NCBI RefSeq assembly: GCF_963678635.1
Contig: NC_087065.1
Span: 2,232,001-2,296,000, forward strand
Source: Symsagittifera roscoffensis
Taxonomy: Eukaryota; Xenacoelomorpha; Acoela; Convolutidae
DNA: 64,000 nt
Direction: 5' to 3'
Positions 18,329 to 32,300 of this stretch are shown here, one piece after another. Position 1 is the first letter of the stretch. The number at the start of each line of letters is the position of its first letter. The notes beneath the pieces were generated by a model. That model had not been told where the DNA came from, searched no databases, and was given only the letters and a program-made list of their open reading frames with translations. Both the position numbers and the translations under genes were made by a program.

Positions 18329-21300
18329 TCAGGGGAAATCCAGTTTGTTCCAACTGCCGTCTAACAAGTCTGACATACCTTCTTTGTCGAGTAATTGTTA
18401 CATCAGGGAAAACCCAGGTTGTTTCAAGTGCCGTCTAACATGTCTGACAAACCTTACCAGTCTAGTAATTGTTACATCAGGGTCAACCCAGGTTGTTCCA
18501 ACTGATGTCTAACATGTCTGACATACCTTACCTGTCGAGTAATTATTACATCAGGAGAACCCAGGTTGTTCCAACTGCCGTCTAACATGTCTGATATACC
18601 TTACCTGTCGACTAATTGTTACATCAGGGAAACCCAGGTTGTTCCAACTGCCGTCTAACATTTCTGACATACCTTACCTGTCGAGTAATTGTTACATCAG
18701 GGGAACCCAGTTTGTTCCAACTGCCGTCTAACGTGTCTGACATACCTTACTTGTCGAGTAATTGTTACATCAGGGGGAACCTGTCTCACATACCTTACCT
18801 GTCGAGTAATTGCTACATCAGGGGAAACCCAGTTTATTCCAACTGCCGTCTAACAAGTCTGACATACCTTCTCTGTCGAGTAATTGTTACATCAGGGAAA
18901 ACCCAGGTTGTTTCAACTGCCGTCTAACTTGTCTGATATACCTTACCCGTCGACTAATTGTTACATCAGGGGAAACCCAGGTAGTTCCAACTGCCGTCTA
19001 ACTTTTCTGAAATACCTTACCTGTCGAGTAATTGTTACATCAGGGGGAACCAAGTTTGTTCCAACTGCCATCTAACATGTCTGACATACCTCACCTGTCG
19101 AGAAATTCTTACATCAGGGGGAATCCAGTTTGTTCCAACTGCCGTCTAACATTTCTGACAAACCTTACCTGTCGAGTAATTGTTACATCAGGGGAAACCA
19201 GTTTGTTCCAACTGCCGTCTAACGTGTCTGACATACCTTACTTGTCGAGTATTTGTTACATCAGGGGGAACCCAGTTACTCCAACTGCCGTCTAACATGT
19301 CTGACATACCTTCTCTGTCGAGTAAATGTTAAATCAGGGAAACCCAGGTTGTTCCAACTGCCGTCCAACATTTATGACATACCTTACCTGTCGAGCAATT
19401 GCTACATCAGGGGGAACCCAGTTTGTTCCAATTGCCGTCTAACGTTTCTGACATACCTTACCTGTCGAGTAATTGTTAAATCAGGGGAAACCCAGGTTGT
19501 TCCAACTGCCGTCTAACATTTCTGACATACCTTACCTGTCGAGTAATTGTTACATCAGGGGAACCCAGCTTGTTCCAACTGCCGTCTAACGTGTCTGTCA
19601 TACCTTACTTGTCGAGTAATTGTTACATCAGGGGAAACCCAGGTAGTTCCAACTGCCGTCTAACTTGTCTGATATACCTTACCTGTCGACTAATTGTTAC
19701 ATCAGGGGAAACCCAGGTAGTTCCAACTGCCGTCTAACTTTTCTGACACACCTTACCTGTCGAGTAATTGTTACATCAGGGGGAACCCAGTTTGTTCCAA
19801 CTGCCATCTAACATGTCTGACATAACTCACCTGTCGAGCAATTGTTACATCAGGGGGAACCCAGTTTGTTCCAACTGCCGTCTAACATTTCTGACAAACC
19901 TTACCTGTCGAGTAATTGTTACATCAGGAGAACCCAGTTTGTTCCAACTGCCGTCTAACGTGTCTGTCATACCTTACTTGTCGAGTAATTAATACATCAG
20001 GGGGAACCCAGTTACTCCAACTGCCGTCTAACATGTCTGACATACCTTACCTGTCGAGTAATTGTTACATCAGGGGAAACCCATGTAGTTCCAACTGCCG
20101 TCTAACTTTTCTGACACACCTTACCTGTCGAGTAATTGTTACATCAGGGGGAACCCAGGTAGTTCCAACTGCCGTCTAACTTTTCTGACACACCTTACCT
20201 GTCGAGTAATTGTTACATCAGGGGGAACCCAGTTTGTTCCAACTGCCATCTAACATGTCTGACATACCTCACCTGTCGAGCAATTGTTACATCAGGGGGA
20301 ACCCAGTTTGTTCCAACTGCCGTCTAACATTTCTGACAAACCTTACCTGTCGAGTAATTGTTACATCAGGGGAAACCAGTTTGTTCCAACTGCCGTCTAA
20401 CGTGTCTGACATACCTTACTTGTCGAGTATTTGTTACATCAGGGGGAACCCAGTTACTCCAACTGCCGTCTAACATGTCTGACATACCTTCTCTGTCGAG
20501 TAAATGTTAAATCAGGGAAACCCAGGTTGTTCCAACTGCCGTCCAACATTTATGACATACCTTACCTGTCGAGCAATTGCTACATCAGGGGGAACCCAGT
20601 TTGTTCCAATTGCCGTCTAACGTTTCTGACATACCTTACCTGTCGAGTAATTGTTAAATCAGGGGAAACCCAGGTTGTTCCAACTGCCGTCTAACATTTC
20701 TGACATACCTTACCTGTCGAGTAATTGTTACATCAGGGGAACCCAGCTTGTTCCAACTGCCGTCTAACGTGTCTGACATACCTTACTTGTCGAGTAATTG
20801 TTACATCAGGGGAACCCAGTTTGTTCCAACTGCCGTCTAACGTGTCTGACATACCTTACTTGTCGAGTAATTGCTACATCAGGGGGAACCCAGTTACTCC
20901 AACTGCCGTCTAACATGTCTGACATACCTTACCTGTCGAGTAATTGCTACATCAGGGGAAACCCAGTTTATTCCAACTGCCGTCTAACAAGTCTGACATA
21001 CCTTCTCTGTCGAGTAATTGTTACATCAGGGAAAACCCAGGTTGTTTCAACTGCCGTCTAACTTGTCTGATATACCTTACCTGTCGACTAATTGTTACAT
21101 CAGGGGAAACCCAGGTAGTTCCAACTGCCGTCTAACTTTTCTGACACACCTTACCTGTCGAGTAATTGTTACATCAGGGGGAACCCAGTTTGTTCCAACT
21201 GCCATCTAACATGTCTGACATACCTCACCTGTCGAGCAATTGTTACATCAGGGGGAACCCAGTTTGTTCCAACTGCCGTCTAACATTTCTGACAAACCTT

Positions 21301-23231
21301 ACCTGTCGAGTAATTGTTACATCAGGAGAACCCAGTTTGTTCCAACTGCCGTCTAACGTGTCTGTCATACCTTACTTGTCGAGTAATTAATACATCAGGG
21401 GGAACCCAGTTACTCCAACTGCCGTCTAACATGTCTGACATACCTTACCTGTCGAGTAATTGTTAAATCAGGGGAAACCCAGGTTGTTCCAACTGCCGTC
21501 TAACATTTCTGACAAACCTTACCTGTCGAGTAATTGTTAAATCAGGGGAAACCCAGGTTGTTCCAACTGCCGTCCAACATTTATGACATACCTTACCTGT
21601 CGAGCAATTGCTACATCAGGGGAAACCCAGTTTATTCCAACTGCCGTCTAACAAGTCTGACATACCTTCTCTGTCGAGTAATTGTTACATCAGGGAAAAC
21701 CCAGGTTGTTTCAACTGCCGTCTAACTTGTCTGATATACCTTCTCTGTCGAGTAATTGTTACATCAGGGAAAACCCAGGTTGTTTCAACTGCCGTCTAAC
21801 TTGTCTGATATACCTTACCTGTCGACTAATTGTTACATCTGGGGAAACCCAGGAAGTTCCAACTGCCGTCTAACTTGTCTGATATACCTTACCTGTCGAG
21901 TAATTGTTACATCAGGGGGAACCCAGTTTGTTCCAACTGCCATCTAACATGTCTGACATACCTCACCTGTCGAGCAATTGTTACATCAGGGGGAATCCAG
22001 TTTGTTCCAACTGCCGTCTAACATTTCTGACAAACCTTACCTGTCGAGTAATTGTAACATCAGGGGGAACCCAGTTTACTCCAACTGCCATCTAACATGT
22101 CTGACATACCTCACCTGTCGAGCTATTGTTACATCAGGGGGAATCCAGTTTGTTCCAACTGCCGTCTAACATTTCTGACAAACCTTACCTGTCGAGTAAT
22201 TGTTAAATCAGGGGAAACCCAGGTTGTTCCAACTGCCGTCCAACATTTATGACATACCATACCTGTCGAGCATTTGCTACATCAGGGGGAACCCAGTTTG
22301 TTCAAATTGCCGTCTAACGTTTCTGACATACCTTACCTGTCGAGTAATTGTTAAATCAGGGGAAACCCAGGTTGTTCCAACTGCCGTCTAACATTTCTGA
22401 CATACCTTACCTGTCGAGTAATTTTTACATCAGGGGAACCCAGTTTGTTCCAACTGCCGTCTAATGTGTCTGACATACCTTACCTGTCGAGTAATTGTTA
22501 CATCAGGGGAAACCCAGTTTGTTCCAACTGCCGTCTAACAAGTCTGACAAACCTTACCTGTCTAGTAATAGTTACATCAGGGTCAACCCAGGTTGTTCCA
22601 ACTGCCGTCTAACAAGTCTGACATACCTTCTCTGTCGAGTAATTGTTACATCAGGGAAAACCCAGGGTGTTTCAAGTGCCGTCTAATGTGTCTGACATAC
22701 CTTACTTGTCGAGTAATTGTTACATCAGGGGGAACCCAGTTACTCCAACTGCCGTCTAACATGTCTGACATACCTTACCTGTCGAGTAATTGCTACATCA
22801 GGGGAAACACAGTTTGTTCCAACTGCCGTCTAACAAGTCTGACATACCTTCTTTGTCAAGTAATTGTTACTTCAGGGAAAACCCAGGTTGTTTCAAGTGC
22901 CGTCTAACATGTCTGACAAACCTTACCTGTCTAGTAATAGTTACATCAGGGTCAACCCAGGTTGTTCCAACTGCCGTCTAACAAGTCTGACATACCTTCT
23001 TTGTCAAGTAATTGTTACTTCAGGGAAAACCCAGGTTGTTTCAAGTGCCGTCTAACATGTCTGACAAACCTTACCTGTCGAGTAATTGTTACATCAGGGG
23101 AACCCAGTTTGTTCCAACTGCCGTCTAACGTGTCTGTCATACCTTACTTGTCGAGTAATTGTTACATCAGGGGGAACCCAGTTACTCCAACTGCCGTCTA
23201 ACATGTCTGACATACCTTCTCTGTCGAGGAA

Positions 23232-25400
23232 ATGTTAAATCAGGGGAAACCCAGGTTGTTCCAACTGCCGTCCAACATTTATGACATACCTTACCTGTCG
23301 AGCAATTGCTACATCAGGGGGAGCCCAGTTTGTTCCAATTGCCGTCTAACGTTTCTGACATACCTTACCTGTCGAGTAATTGTTAAATCAGGGGAAACCC
23401 AGGTTGTTCCAACTGCCGTCTAACACTTCTGACATACCTTATCTGTCGAGTAATTTTTATATCAGGGGAACCCAGTTTGTTCCAACTGCCGTCTAATGTG
23501 TCTGACATACCTTACTTGTCGAGTAATTGTTACATCAGGGGGAACCCAGTTACTCCAACTGCCGTCTAACATGTCTGACATATCTTACCTGTCGAGTAAT
23601 TGCTACATCAAGGGGAACTCAGTTTGTTCCAACTGCCGTCTAACAAGTCTGACATACCTTCTTTGTCAAGTAATTGTTACTTCAGGGAAAACCCAGGTTG
23701 TTTCAAGTGCCGTCTAACATGTCTGACAAACCTTACCTGTCTAGTATTAGTTACATCAGGGTCAACCCAGGTTGTTCCAACTGACGTCTAACATGTCTGA
23801 CATACCTTACTGGTCGAGTAATTATTACATCAGGAGAACCCAGGTTGTTCCAAATGCCGTCTAACATGTCTGATATACCTTACCTGTCGACTAATTGTTA
23901 CATCAGGGGAAACCCAGGTTGTTCCAACTGCCGTCTAACATTTCTGACATACCTTACCTGTCGAGTAATTTTTACATCAGGGGAACCTAGTTTGTTCCAA
24001 CTGCCGTCTAATGTGTCTGACATACCTTACTTGTCGAGTAATTGTTACATCAGGGGGAACCCAGTTACTCCAACTGCCGTCTAACATGTCTGACATACCT
24101 TACCTGTCGAGTAATTGCTACATCAGGGGAAATCCAGTTTGTTCCAACTGCCGTCTAACAAGACTGACATACCTTCTTTGTCAAGTAATTGTTACTTCAG
24201 GGAAAACCCAGGTTGTTTCAAGTGCCGTCTAACATGTCTGACAAACCTTACCTGTCGAGTAATTGTTACATCAGGGGAACCCAGTTTGTTCCAACTGCCG
24301 TCTAACGTGTCTGTCATACCTTACTTGTCGAGTAATTGTTACATCAGGGGGAACCCAGTTACTCCAACTGCCGTCTAACATGTCTGACATACCTTCTCTG
24401 TCGAGGAAATGTTAAATCAGGGGAAACCCAGGTTGTTCCAACTGCCGTCCAACATTTATGACATACCTTACCTGTCGAGCAATTGCTACATCAGGGGGAA
24501 CCCAGTTTGTTCCAATTGCCGTCTAACGTTTCTGACATACCTTACCTGTCGAGTAATTGTTAAATCAGGGGAAACCCAGGTTGTTCCAACTGCCGTCTAA
24601 CATTTCTAACATACCTTACCTGTCGAGTAATTTTTACATCAGGGGAACCCAGTTTATTCCAACTGCCGTCTAATGTGTCTGACATACCTTACTTGTCGAG
24701 TAATTGTTACATCAGGGGGAACCCAGTTACTCCAACTGCCGTCTAACATGTCTGACATACCTTACCTGTCGAGTAATTGCTACATCAGGGGAAACCCAGT
24801 TTGTTCCAACTGCCGTCTAACAAGTCTGACATACCTTCTTTGTCAAGTAATTGTTACTTCAGGGAAAACCCAGGTTGTTTCAAGTGCCGTCTAACATGTC
24901 TGACAAACCTTACCTGTCTAGTAATAGTTACATCAGGGTCAACCCAGGTTGTTCCAACTGACGTCTAACATGTCTGACATACCTTACTGGTCGAGTAATT
25001 ATTACATCAGGAGAACCCAGGTTGTTCCAAATGCCGTCTAACATGTCTGATATACCTTACCTGTCGACTAATTGTTACATCAGGGGAAACCCAGGTTGTT
25101 CCAACTGCCGTCTAACATTTCTGACATACCTTACCTGTCGAGTAATTGTTACATCAGGGGAAGCCAGTTTGTTCCAACTGCCGTCTAACGTGTCTGACAT
25201 GCCTTACTTGTCGAGTAATTGTTACATCAGGGGGAACCCAGTTACTCCAACTGCCGTCTAACATGTCTGACATACCTAACCTGTCGAGTAATTGCTACAT
25301 CAGGGGAAACCCAGTTTATTCCAACTGCCGTCTAACAAGTCTGACATACCTTCTCTGTCGAGTAATTGTTACATCAGGGAAAACCCGGGTTGTTTCAAGT
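23232..25400. repeat. Higher-order repeat, 16-unit (1177 bp) period
   Basis: Unit variants in 23232-24408 recur in the same order from 24409 on, offset 1177 bp (pairs start at 23232/24409, 23496/24673, 23600/24777 and 23845/25022). Similarity fades after about 25400. A closely similar period (1178 bp) also links 19032 with 20210. Confidence 0.8.
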
Positions 25401-28400
25401 GCCGTCTAACATGTCTGACAAACCTTACCTGTCTAGTAATTGTTACGTCAGGGGAGACCCAGGTTGTTCCAACTGACGTCTAACATGTCTGACATACCTT
25501 ACCTGTCGAGTAATTATTACATCAGGAGAAACCAGGTTGTTCCAACTGCCGTCTAACATGTCTGATATACCTTCTCTGTCGAGTAATTGTTACATCAGGG
25601 GAACCCAGTTTGTTCCAACTGCCGTCTAACAAGTCTGACATACCTTCTCTGTCGAGTAATTGTTACATCAGGGAAAACCCAGGTTGTTTCAAGTGCCGTC
25701 TAACATGTCTGACAAACCTTACCTGTCTAGTAATTGTTACGTCAGGGGAGACCCAGGTTGTTCCAACTGACGTCTAACATGTCTGACATACCTTAACTGT
25801 CGAGTAATTATTACATCAGGAGAAACCAGGTTGTTCCAACTGCCGTCTAACATGTCTGATATACCTTACCTGTCGACTAATTGTTACATCAGGGGAAACA
25901 CAGGTAGTTCCAACTGCCGTCTAACTTTTCTGACATACCTTACCTGTCGAGTAATTGTTACATCAGGGGGAACCCAGTTTGTTCCAACTGCCATCTAACA
26001 TGTCTGACATACCTCACCTGTCGAGCAATTGTTACATCAGGGGGAATCCAGTTTGTTCCAACTGCCGTCTAACATTTCTGACAAACCTTATCTGTCGAGT
26101 AATTGTTAAATCAGGGGAAACCCAGGTGGTTCCAACTGCCGTCTAACATTTCTGACATACCTTACCTGTCGAGTAATTGTTACATCAGGGGAACCCAGTT
26201 TGTTCCAACTGGCGTCTAACGTGTCTGACATACCTTACTTGTCGAGTAATTGTTACATCAGGGGGAACCCAGTTACTCCAACTGCCGTCTAACATGTCTG
26301 ACATACCTTACCTGTCGAGTAATTGCTACATCAGGGGAAACCCAGTTTGTTCCAACTGCCGTCTAACAAGTCTGACATACCTTCTCTGTCGAGTAATTGT
26401 TACATCAGGGAAAACCCAGGTTGTTTCAACTGCCGTCTAACATGTCTGACAAACCTTACCTGTCTAGTAATTGTTACATCAGGGGAAACCCAGGTTGTTC
26501 CAACTGACGTCTAACATGTCTGACATACCTTACCTGTCGAGTAATTATTACATCAGGAGAACCCAGGTTGTTCCAACTGCCGTCTAACATGTCTGATATA
26601 CCTTACCTGTCGACTAATTGTTACATCAGGGGAAACCCAGGTTGTTCCAACTGCCGTCTAACATTTCTGACATACCTTACCTGTCGAGTAATTGTTACAT
26701 CAGGGGAACCCAGTTTGTTCCATTTGGCGTCTAACGTGTCTGACATACCTTATTTGTCGAGTGATTGTTACATCAGGGGGAACCCAGTTACTCCAACTGC
26801 CGTCTAACATGTCTGACATACCTTACCTGTCGAGTAATTGCTACATCAGGGGAAACCCAGTTTGTTCCAACTGCCGTCTAACAAGTCTGACATACCTTCT
26901 CTGTCGAGTAATTGTTACATCAGGGAAAACCCAGGTTGTTTCAAGTGCCGTCTAACATGTGTGACAAACCTTACCTGTCTAGTAATTGTTACATCAGGGG
27001 AAACCCAGGTTGTTCCAACTGACGTCTAACATGTCTGACATACCTTACTTGTCGAGTAATTATTACATCAGGGGAAACCCAGTTTGTTCCAACTGCCGTC
27101 TAACATGTCTGACATACCTTACCTGTCGAGTAATTGCTACATCAGGGGAAACCCAGTTTGTTCCAACTGCCATCTAACATATCTGACATACCTCACCTGT
27201 CGAGTAATTGCTACATCAGGGGAAACCCAGTTTGTTCCAACTGCCGTCTAACATGTCTGACATACCTTACCTGTCGAGTAATTATTACATCAGGGGAAAC
27301 CCAGTTTGTTCCAACTGCCGTCTAACATGTCTGACATACCTTACCTGTCGACTAATTGTTACATCAGGGGAAACCCAGGTTGTTCCAACTGCCGTCTAAA
27401 ATTTCTGACATACCTTACCTGTCGAGTAATTGTTACATCAGGGGAACCCAGTTTGTTCCATTTGGCGTCTAACGTGTCTGACATACCTTACTTGTCGAGT
27501 GATTGTTACATCAGGGGGAACCCAGTTACTCCAACTGCCGTCTAACATGTCTGACATACCTTACCTGTCGAGTAATTGTTACATCAGGGGAAACCCAGGT
27601 TGTTCCAACTGCCGTCTAACATGTCTGATATACCTTACCTGTCGAGTAATTGTTACATCAGGGGAACCCAGTTTGTTCCAACTGCCGTCTAACGTGTCTG
27701 ACATACCTTACTTTTCGAGTAATTGTTACCTCAGGGGGAACCCAGTTACTCCAACTGCCGTCTAACATGTCTGACATACCTTACCTGTCGAGTAATTGCT
27801 ACATCAGGGGAAACCCAGTTTGTTCCAACTGCCGTCTAACATGTCTGACATACCTTACCTGTCGAGTAATTGCTACATCAGGGGAAACCCAGTTTGTTCC
27901 AACTGCCATCTAACATATCTGACATACCTCACCTGTCGAGCAATTGTTACATCAGGGGGAATCCAGTTTGTTCCAACTGCCGTCTAACATTTCTGACAAA
28001 CCTTACCTGTCGAGTAATTGTTAAATCAGGGGAAACCCAGGTGGTTCCAACTGCCGTCTAAAATTTCTGACATACCTTACCTGTCGAGTAATTGTTACAT
28101 CAGGGGAACCCAGTTTGTTGCAACTGGCGTCTAACGTGTCTGACATACCTTACTTGTCGAGTAATTGTTACATCAGGGGGAACCCAGTTACTCCAACTGC
28201 CGTCTAACAAGTCTGACATACCTTCTCTGTCGAGTAATTGTTACATCAGGGAAAACCCAGGTTGTTTCAAGTGCCGTCTAACATGTCTGACAAACCTTAC
28301 CTGTCTAGTATTTGTTACATCAGGGGAAACACAGGTTGTTCCAACTGACGTCTAACATGTCTGACATACCTTACCTGTCGAGTAATTATTACATCAGGAG

Positions 28401-28458
28401 AACCCAGGTTGTTCCAACTGCCGTCTAACATGTCTGATATACCTTACCTGTCGAGTAA

Positions 28459-29340
28459 TTGTTACATCAGGGGAACCCAGTTTGTTCCAACTGCCGTCTA
28501 ACGTGTCTGACATACCTTACTTTTCGAGTAATTGTTACCTCAGGGGGAACCCAGTTACTCCAACTGCCGTCTAACATGTCTGACATACCTTACCTGTCGA
28601 GTAATTGCTACATCAGGGGAAACCCAGTTTGTTCCAACTGCCGTCTAACAAGTCTGACATACCTTCTCTGTCGAGTAATTGTTACATCAGGGAAAACCCA
28701 GGTTGTTTCAAGTGCCATCTAACATGTCTGACAAACCTTACCTGTCTAGTATTTGTTACATCAGGGGAAACACAGGTTGTTCCAACTGACGTCTAACATG
28801 TCTGACATACCTTACCTGTCGAGTAATTATTACATCAGGAGAACCCAGGTTGTTCCAACTGCCGTCTAACATGTCTGATATACCTTACCTGTCGAGTAAT
28901 TGTTACATCAGGGGAACCCAGTTTGTTCCAACTGCCGTCTAACGTGTCTGACATACCTTACTTTTCGAGTAATTGTTACCTCAGGGGGAACCCAGTTACT
29001 CCAACTGCCGTCTAACATGTCTGACATACCTTACCTGTCGAGTAATTGCTACATCAGGGGAAACCCAGTTTGTTCCAACTGCCGTCTAACAAGTCTGACA
29101 TACCTTCTCTGTCGAGTAATTGTTACATCAGGGAAAACCCAGGTTGTTTCAAGTGCCGTCTAACATGTCTGACAAACCTTACCTGTCTAGTAATTGTTAC
29201 ATTAGGGGAAACCCAGGTTGTTCCAACTGACGTCTAACATGTCTGACAAACCTTACCTGTCGAGTAATTATTACATCAGGAGAACCCAGGTTGTTCCAAC
29301 TGCCGTCTAACATGTCTGATATACCTTACCTGTCGACTAA
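28459..29340. repeat. Higher-order repeat, 6-unit (441 bp) period
   Basis: The blocks at 28459-28899 and 28900-29340 have the same order of unit variants and nearly identical sequence, including the rare CTTACTTTTCGAGTAATTG variant. Confidence 0.75.
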
Positions 29341-32300
29341 TTGTTACATCAGGGGAAACCCAGGTTGTTCCAACTGCCGTCTAACATTTCTGACATACCT
29401 TACCTGTCGAGTAATTGTTACATCAGGGGGAAAACAGTTTGTTCCAACTGCCATCAAACATGTCTGACATACCTCACCTGTCGAGCAATTGTTACATCAG
29501 GGGGAATCCAGTTTGTTCCAACTGCCGTCTAACATTTCTGACAAACCTTACCTGTCGAGTAATTGTTAAATCAGGGGAAACCCAGGTTGTTCCAACTGCC
29601 GTCTAACATTTCTGACATACCTTACCTGTCGAGTAATTGTTACATCAGGGGAACCCAGTTTGTTCCAACTGCCGTCTAACGTGTCTGACATACCTTACTT
29701 GTCGAGTAATTGTAACATCAGGGGGAACCCAGTTTACTCCAACTGCTATCTAACATTTCTGACAAACCTTACCTGTCGAGTAATTGTTAAATCAGGGGAA
29801 ACCCAGGTTGTTCCAACTGCCGTCTAACATTTCTGACATACCTTACCTGTCGAGTAATTGTTACATCAGGGGAACCCAGTTTGTTCCAACTGCCGTCTAA
29901 CGTGTCTGACATACCTTACTTGTCGAGTAATTGTAACATCAGGGGGAACCCAGTTTACTCCAACTGCCATCTATTATGTCTGACATACCTCACCTGTCGA
30001 GCTATTGTTACATCAGGGGGAATCCAGTTTGTTCCAACTGCCGTCTAACATTTCTGACAAACCTTACCTGTCGAGTAATTGTTAAATCAGGGGAAACCCA
30101 GGTTTTTCCAACTTCCCTCTAACATTTCTGACATACCTTACCTGTCGATTAATTGTTACATCAGGGGAACCCAGTTTGTTCCAATTGCCGTCTAACGTGT
30201 CTGACATACCTTACATGTCGAGTAATTGTTACATCAGGGGGAACCCAGTTACTCCAACTGCCGTCTAACATGTCTGACATACCTTACCTGTCGAGTAATT
30301 GTTACATCAGGGGAAACCCTGGTAGTTCCAACTGCCGTCTAACTTTTCTGACATACCTTACCTGTCGAGTAATTGTTACATCAGGGGGAAACCAGTTTGT
30401 TCCAACTGCCATCAAACATGTCTGACATACCTCGCCTGTCGAGCAATTGTTACATCAGGGGGAATCCAGTTTGTTCCAACTGCCGTCTAACATTTCTGAC
30501 AAACCTTACCTGTCGAGTAATTGTTAAATCAGGGGAAACCCAGGTTGTTCCAACTGCCGTCTAACATTTCTGACATACCTTACCTGTCGAGTAATTGTTA
30601 CATCAGGGGAACCCAGTTTGTTCCAACTGCCGTCTAACGTGTCTGACATACCTTACTTGTCGAGTAATTGTAACATCAGGGGGAACCCAGTTTACTCCAA
30701 CTGCTATCTAACATTTCTGACAAACCTTACATGTCGAGTAATTGTTAAATCAGGGGAAATCCAGGTTGTTCCAACTGCCGTCTAACATTTCTGACATACC
30801 TTACCTGTCGAGTAATTGTTACATCAGGGGAACCCAGTTTGTTCCAACTGCCGTCTAACGTGTCTGACATACCTTACTTGTCGAGTAATTGTAACATCAG
30901 GGGGAACCCAGTTTACTCCAACTGCCATCTATTATGTCTGACATACCTCACCTGTCGAGCTATTGTTACATCAGGGGGAATCCAGTTTGTTCCAACTGCC
31001 GTCTAACATTTCTGACAAACCTTACCTGTCGAGTAATTGTTAAATCAGGGGAAACCCAGGTTTTTCCAACTGCCGTCTAACATTTCTGACATACCTTACC
31101 TGTCGATTAATTGTTACATCAGGGGAACCCAGTTTGTTCCAATTGCCGTCTAACATTTCTGACATACCTTACCTGTCGAGTAATTGTTACATCAGGGGAA
31201 CTCAGTTTGTTCCAACTGCCGTCTAACGTGTCTGACATACCTTACTTGTCGAGTAATTGTAACATCAGGGGGAACCCAGTTTACTCCAACTGCCATCTAT
31301 TATGTCTGACATACCTCACCTGTCAAGCTATTGTTACATCAGGGGGAATCCAGTTTGTTCCAACTGCCGTCTAACATTTCTGACAAACCTTACCTGTCGA
31401 GTAATTGTTAAATCAGGGGAAACCCAGGTTTTTCCAACTGCCGTCTAACATTTCTGACATACCTTACCTGTCGATTAATTGTTACATCAGGGGAACCCAG
31501 TTTGTTCCAATTGCCGTCTAACGTGTCTGACATACCTTACTTGTCGAGTAATTGTTACATCAGGGGGAACCCAGTTACTCCAACTGCCGTCTAACATGTC
31601 TGACATGCCTTACCTGTCGAGTAATTGCTACACCAGGGGAAACCCAGTTTGTTCCAACTGCCGTCTAACAAGTCTGACATACCTTCTCTGTCGAGTAATT
31701 GTTACATCAGGGAAAATCCAGGTTGTTTCAAGTGCCGTCTAACATGTCTGACAAACCTTACCTGTCTAGTAATTGTTACATCAGCGGAAACCCTGGTTGT
31801 TCCAACTGACGTCTAACATGTCTGACATACCTTACTTGTCGAGTAATTTTTACATCAGGAGAACCCAGGTTGTTCCAACTGCCGTCTAACATTTCTGACA
31901 AACCTTACCTGTCGAGTAATTGTTAAATCAGGGAAACCCAGGTTGTTCCAACTGCCGTCTAACTTTTCTGACATACCTTACCTGTCGAGTAATTGTTACA
32001 TCAGGGGAACCCAGTTTGTTCCAACTGCCGTCTAACGTGTCTGACATACCTTACTTGTCGAGTAATTGTTGCATCAGGGGGAATCCAGTTTGTTCCAACT
32101 GCCGTCTAACATTTCTGACAAACCTTACTTGTCGAGTAATTGTTAAATCAGGGGAAACCCACGTTGTTCCAACTGCCGTCTAACATTTCTGACATAACTT
32201 ACCTGTCGAGTAATTGTTACATCAGGGGAACCCAGTTTGTTCCAACTGCCGTCTAACGTGTCTGACATACCTTATTTGTCGAGTAATTGTAACATCAGGG

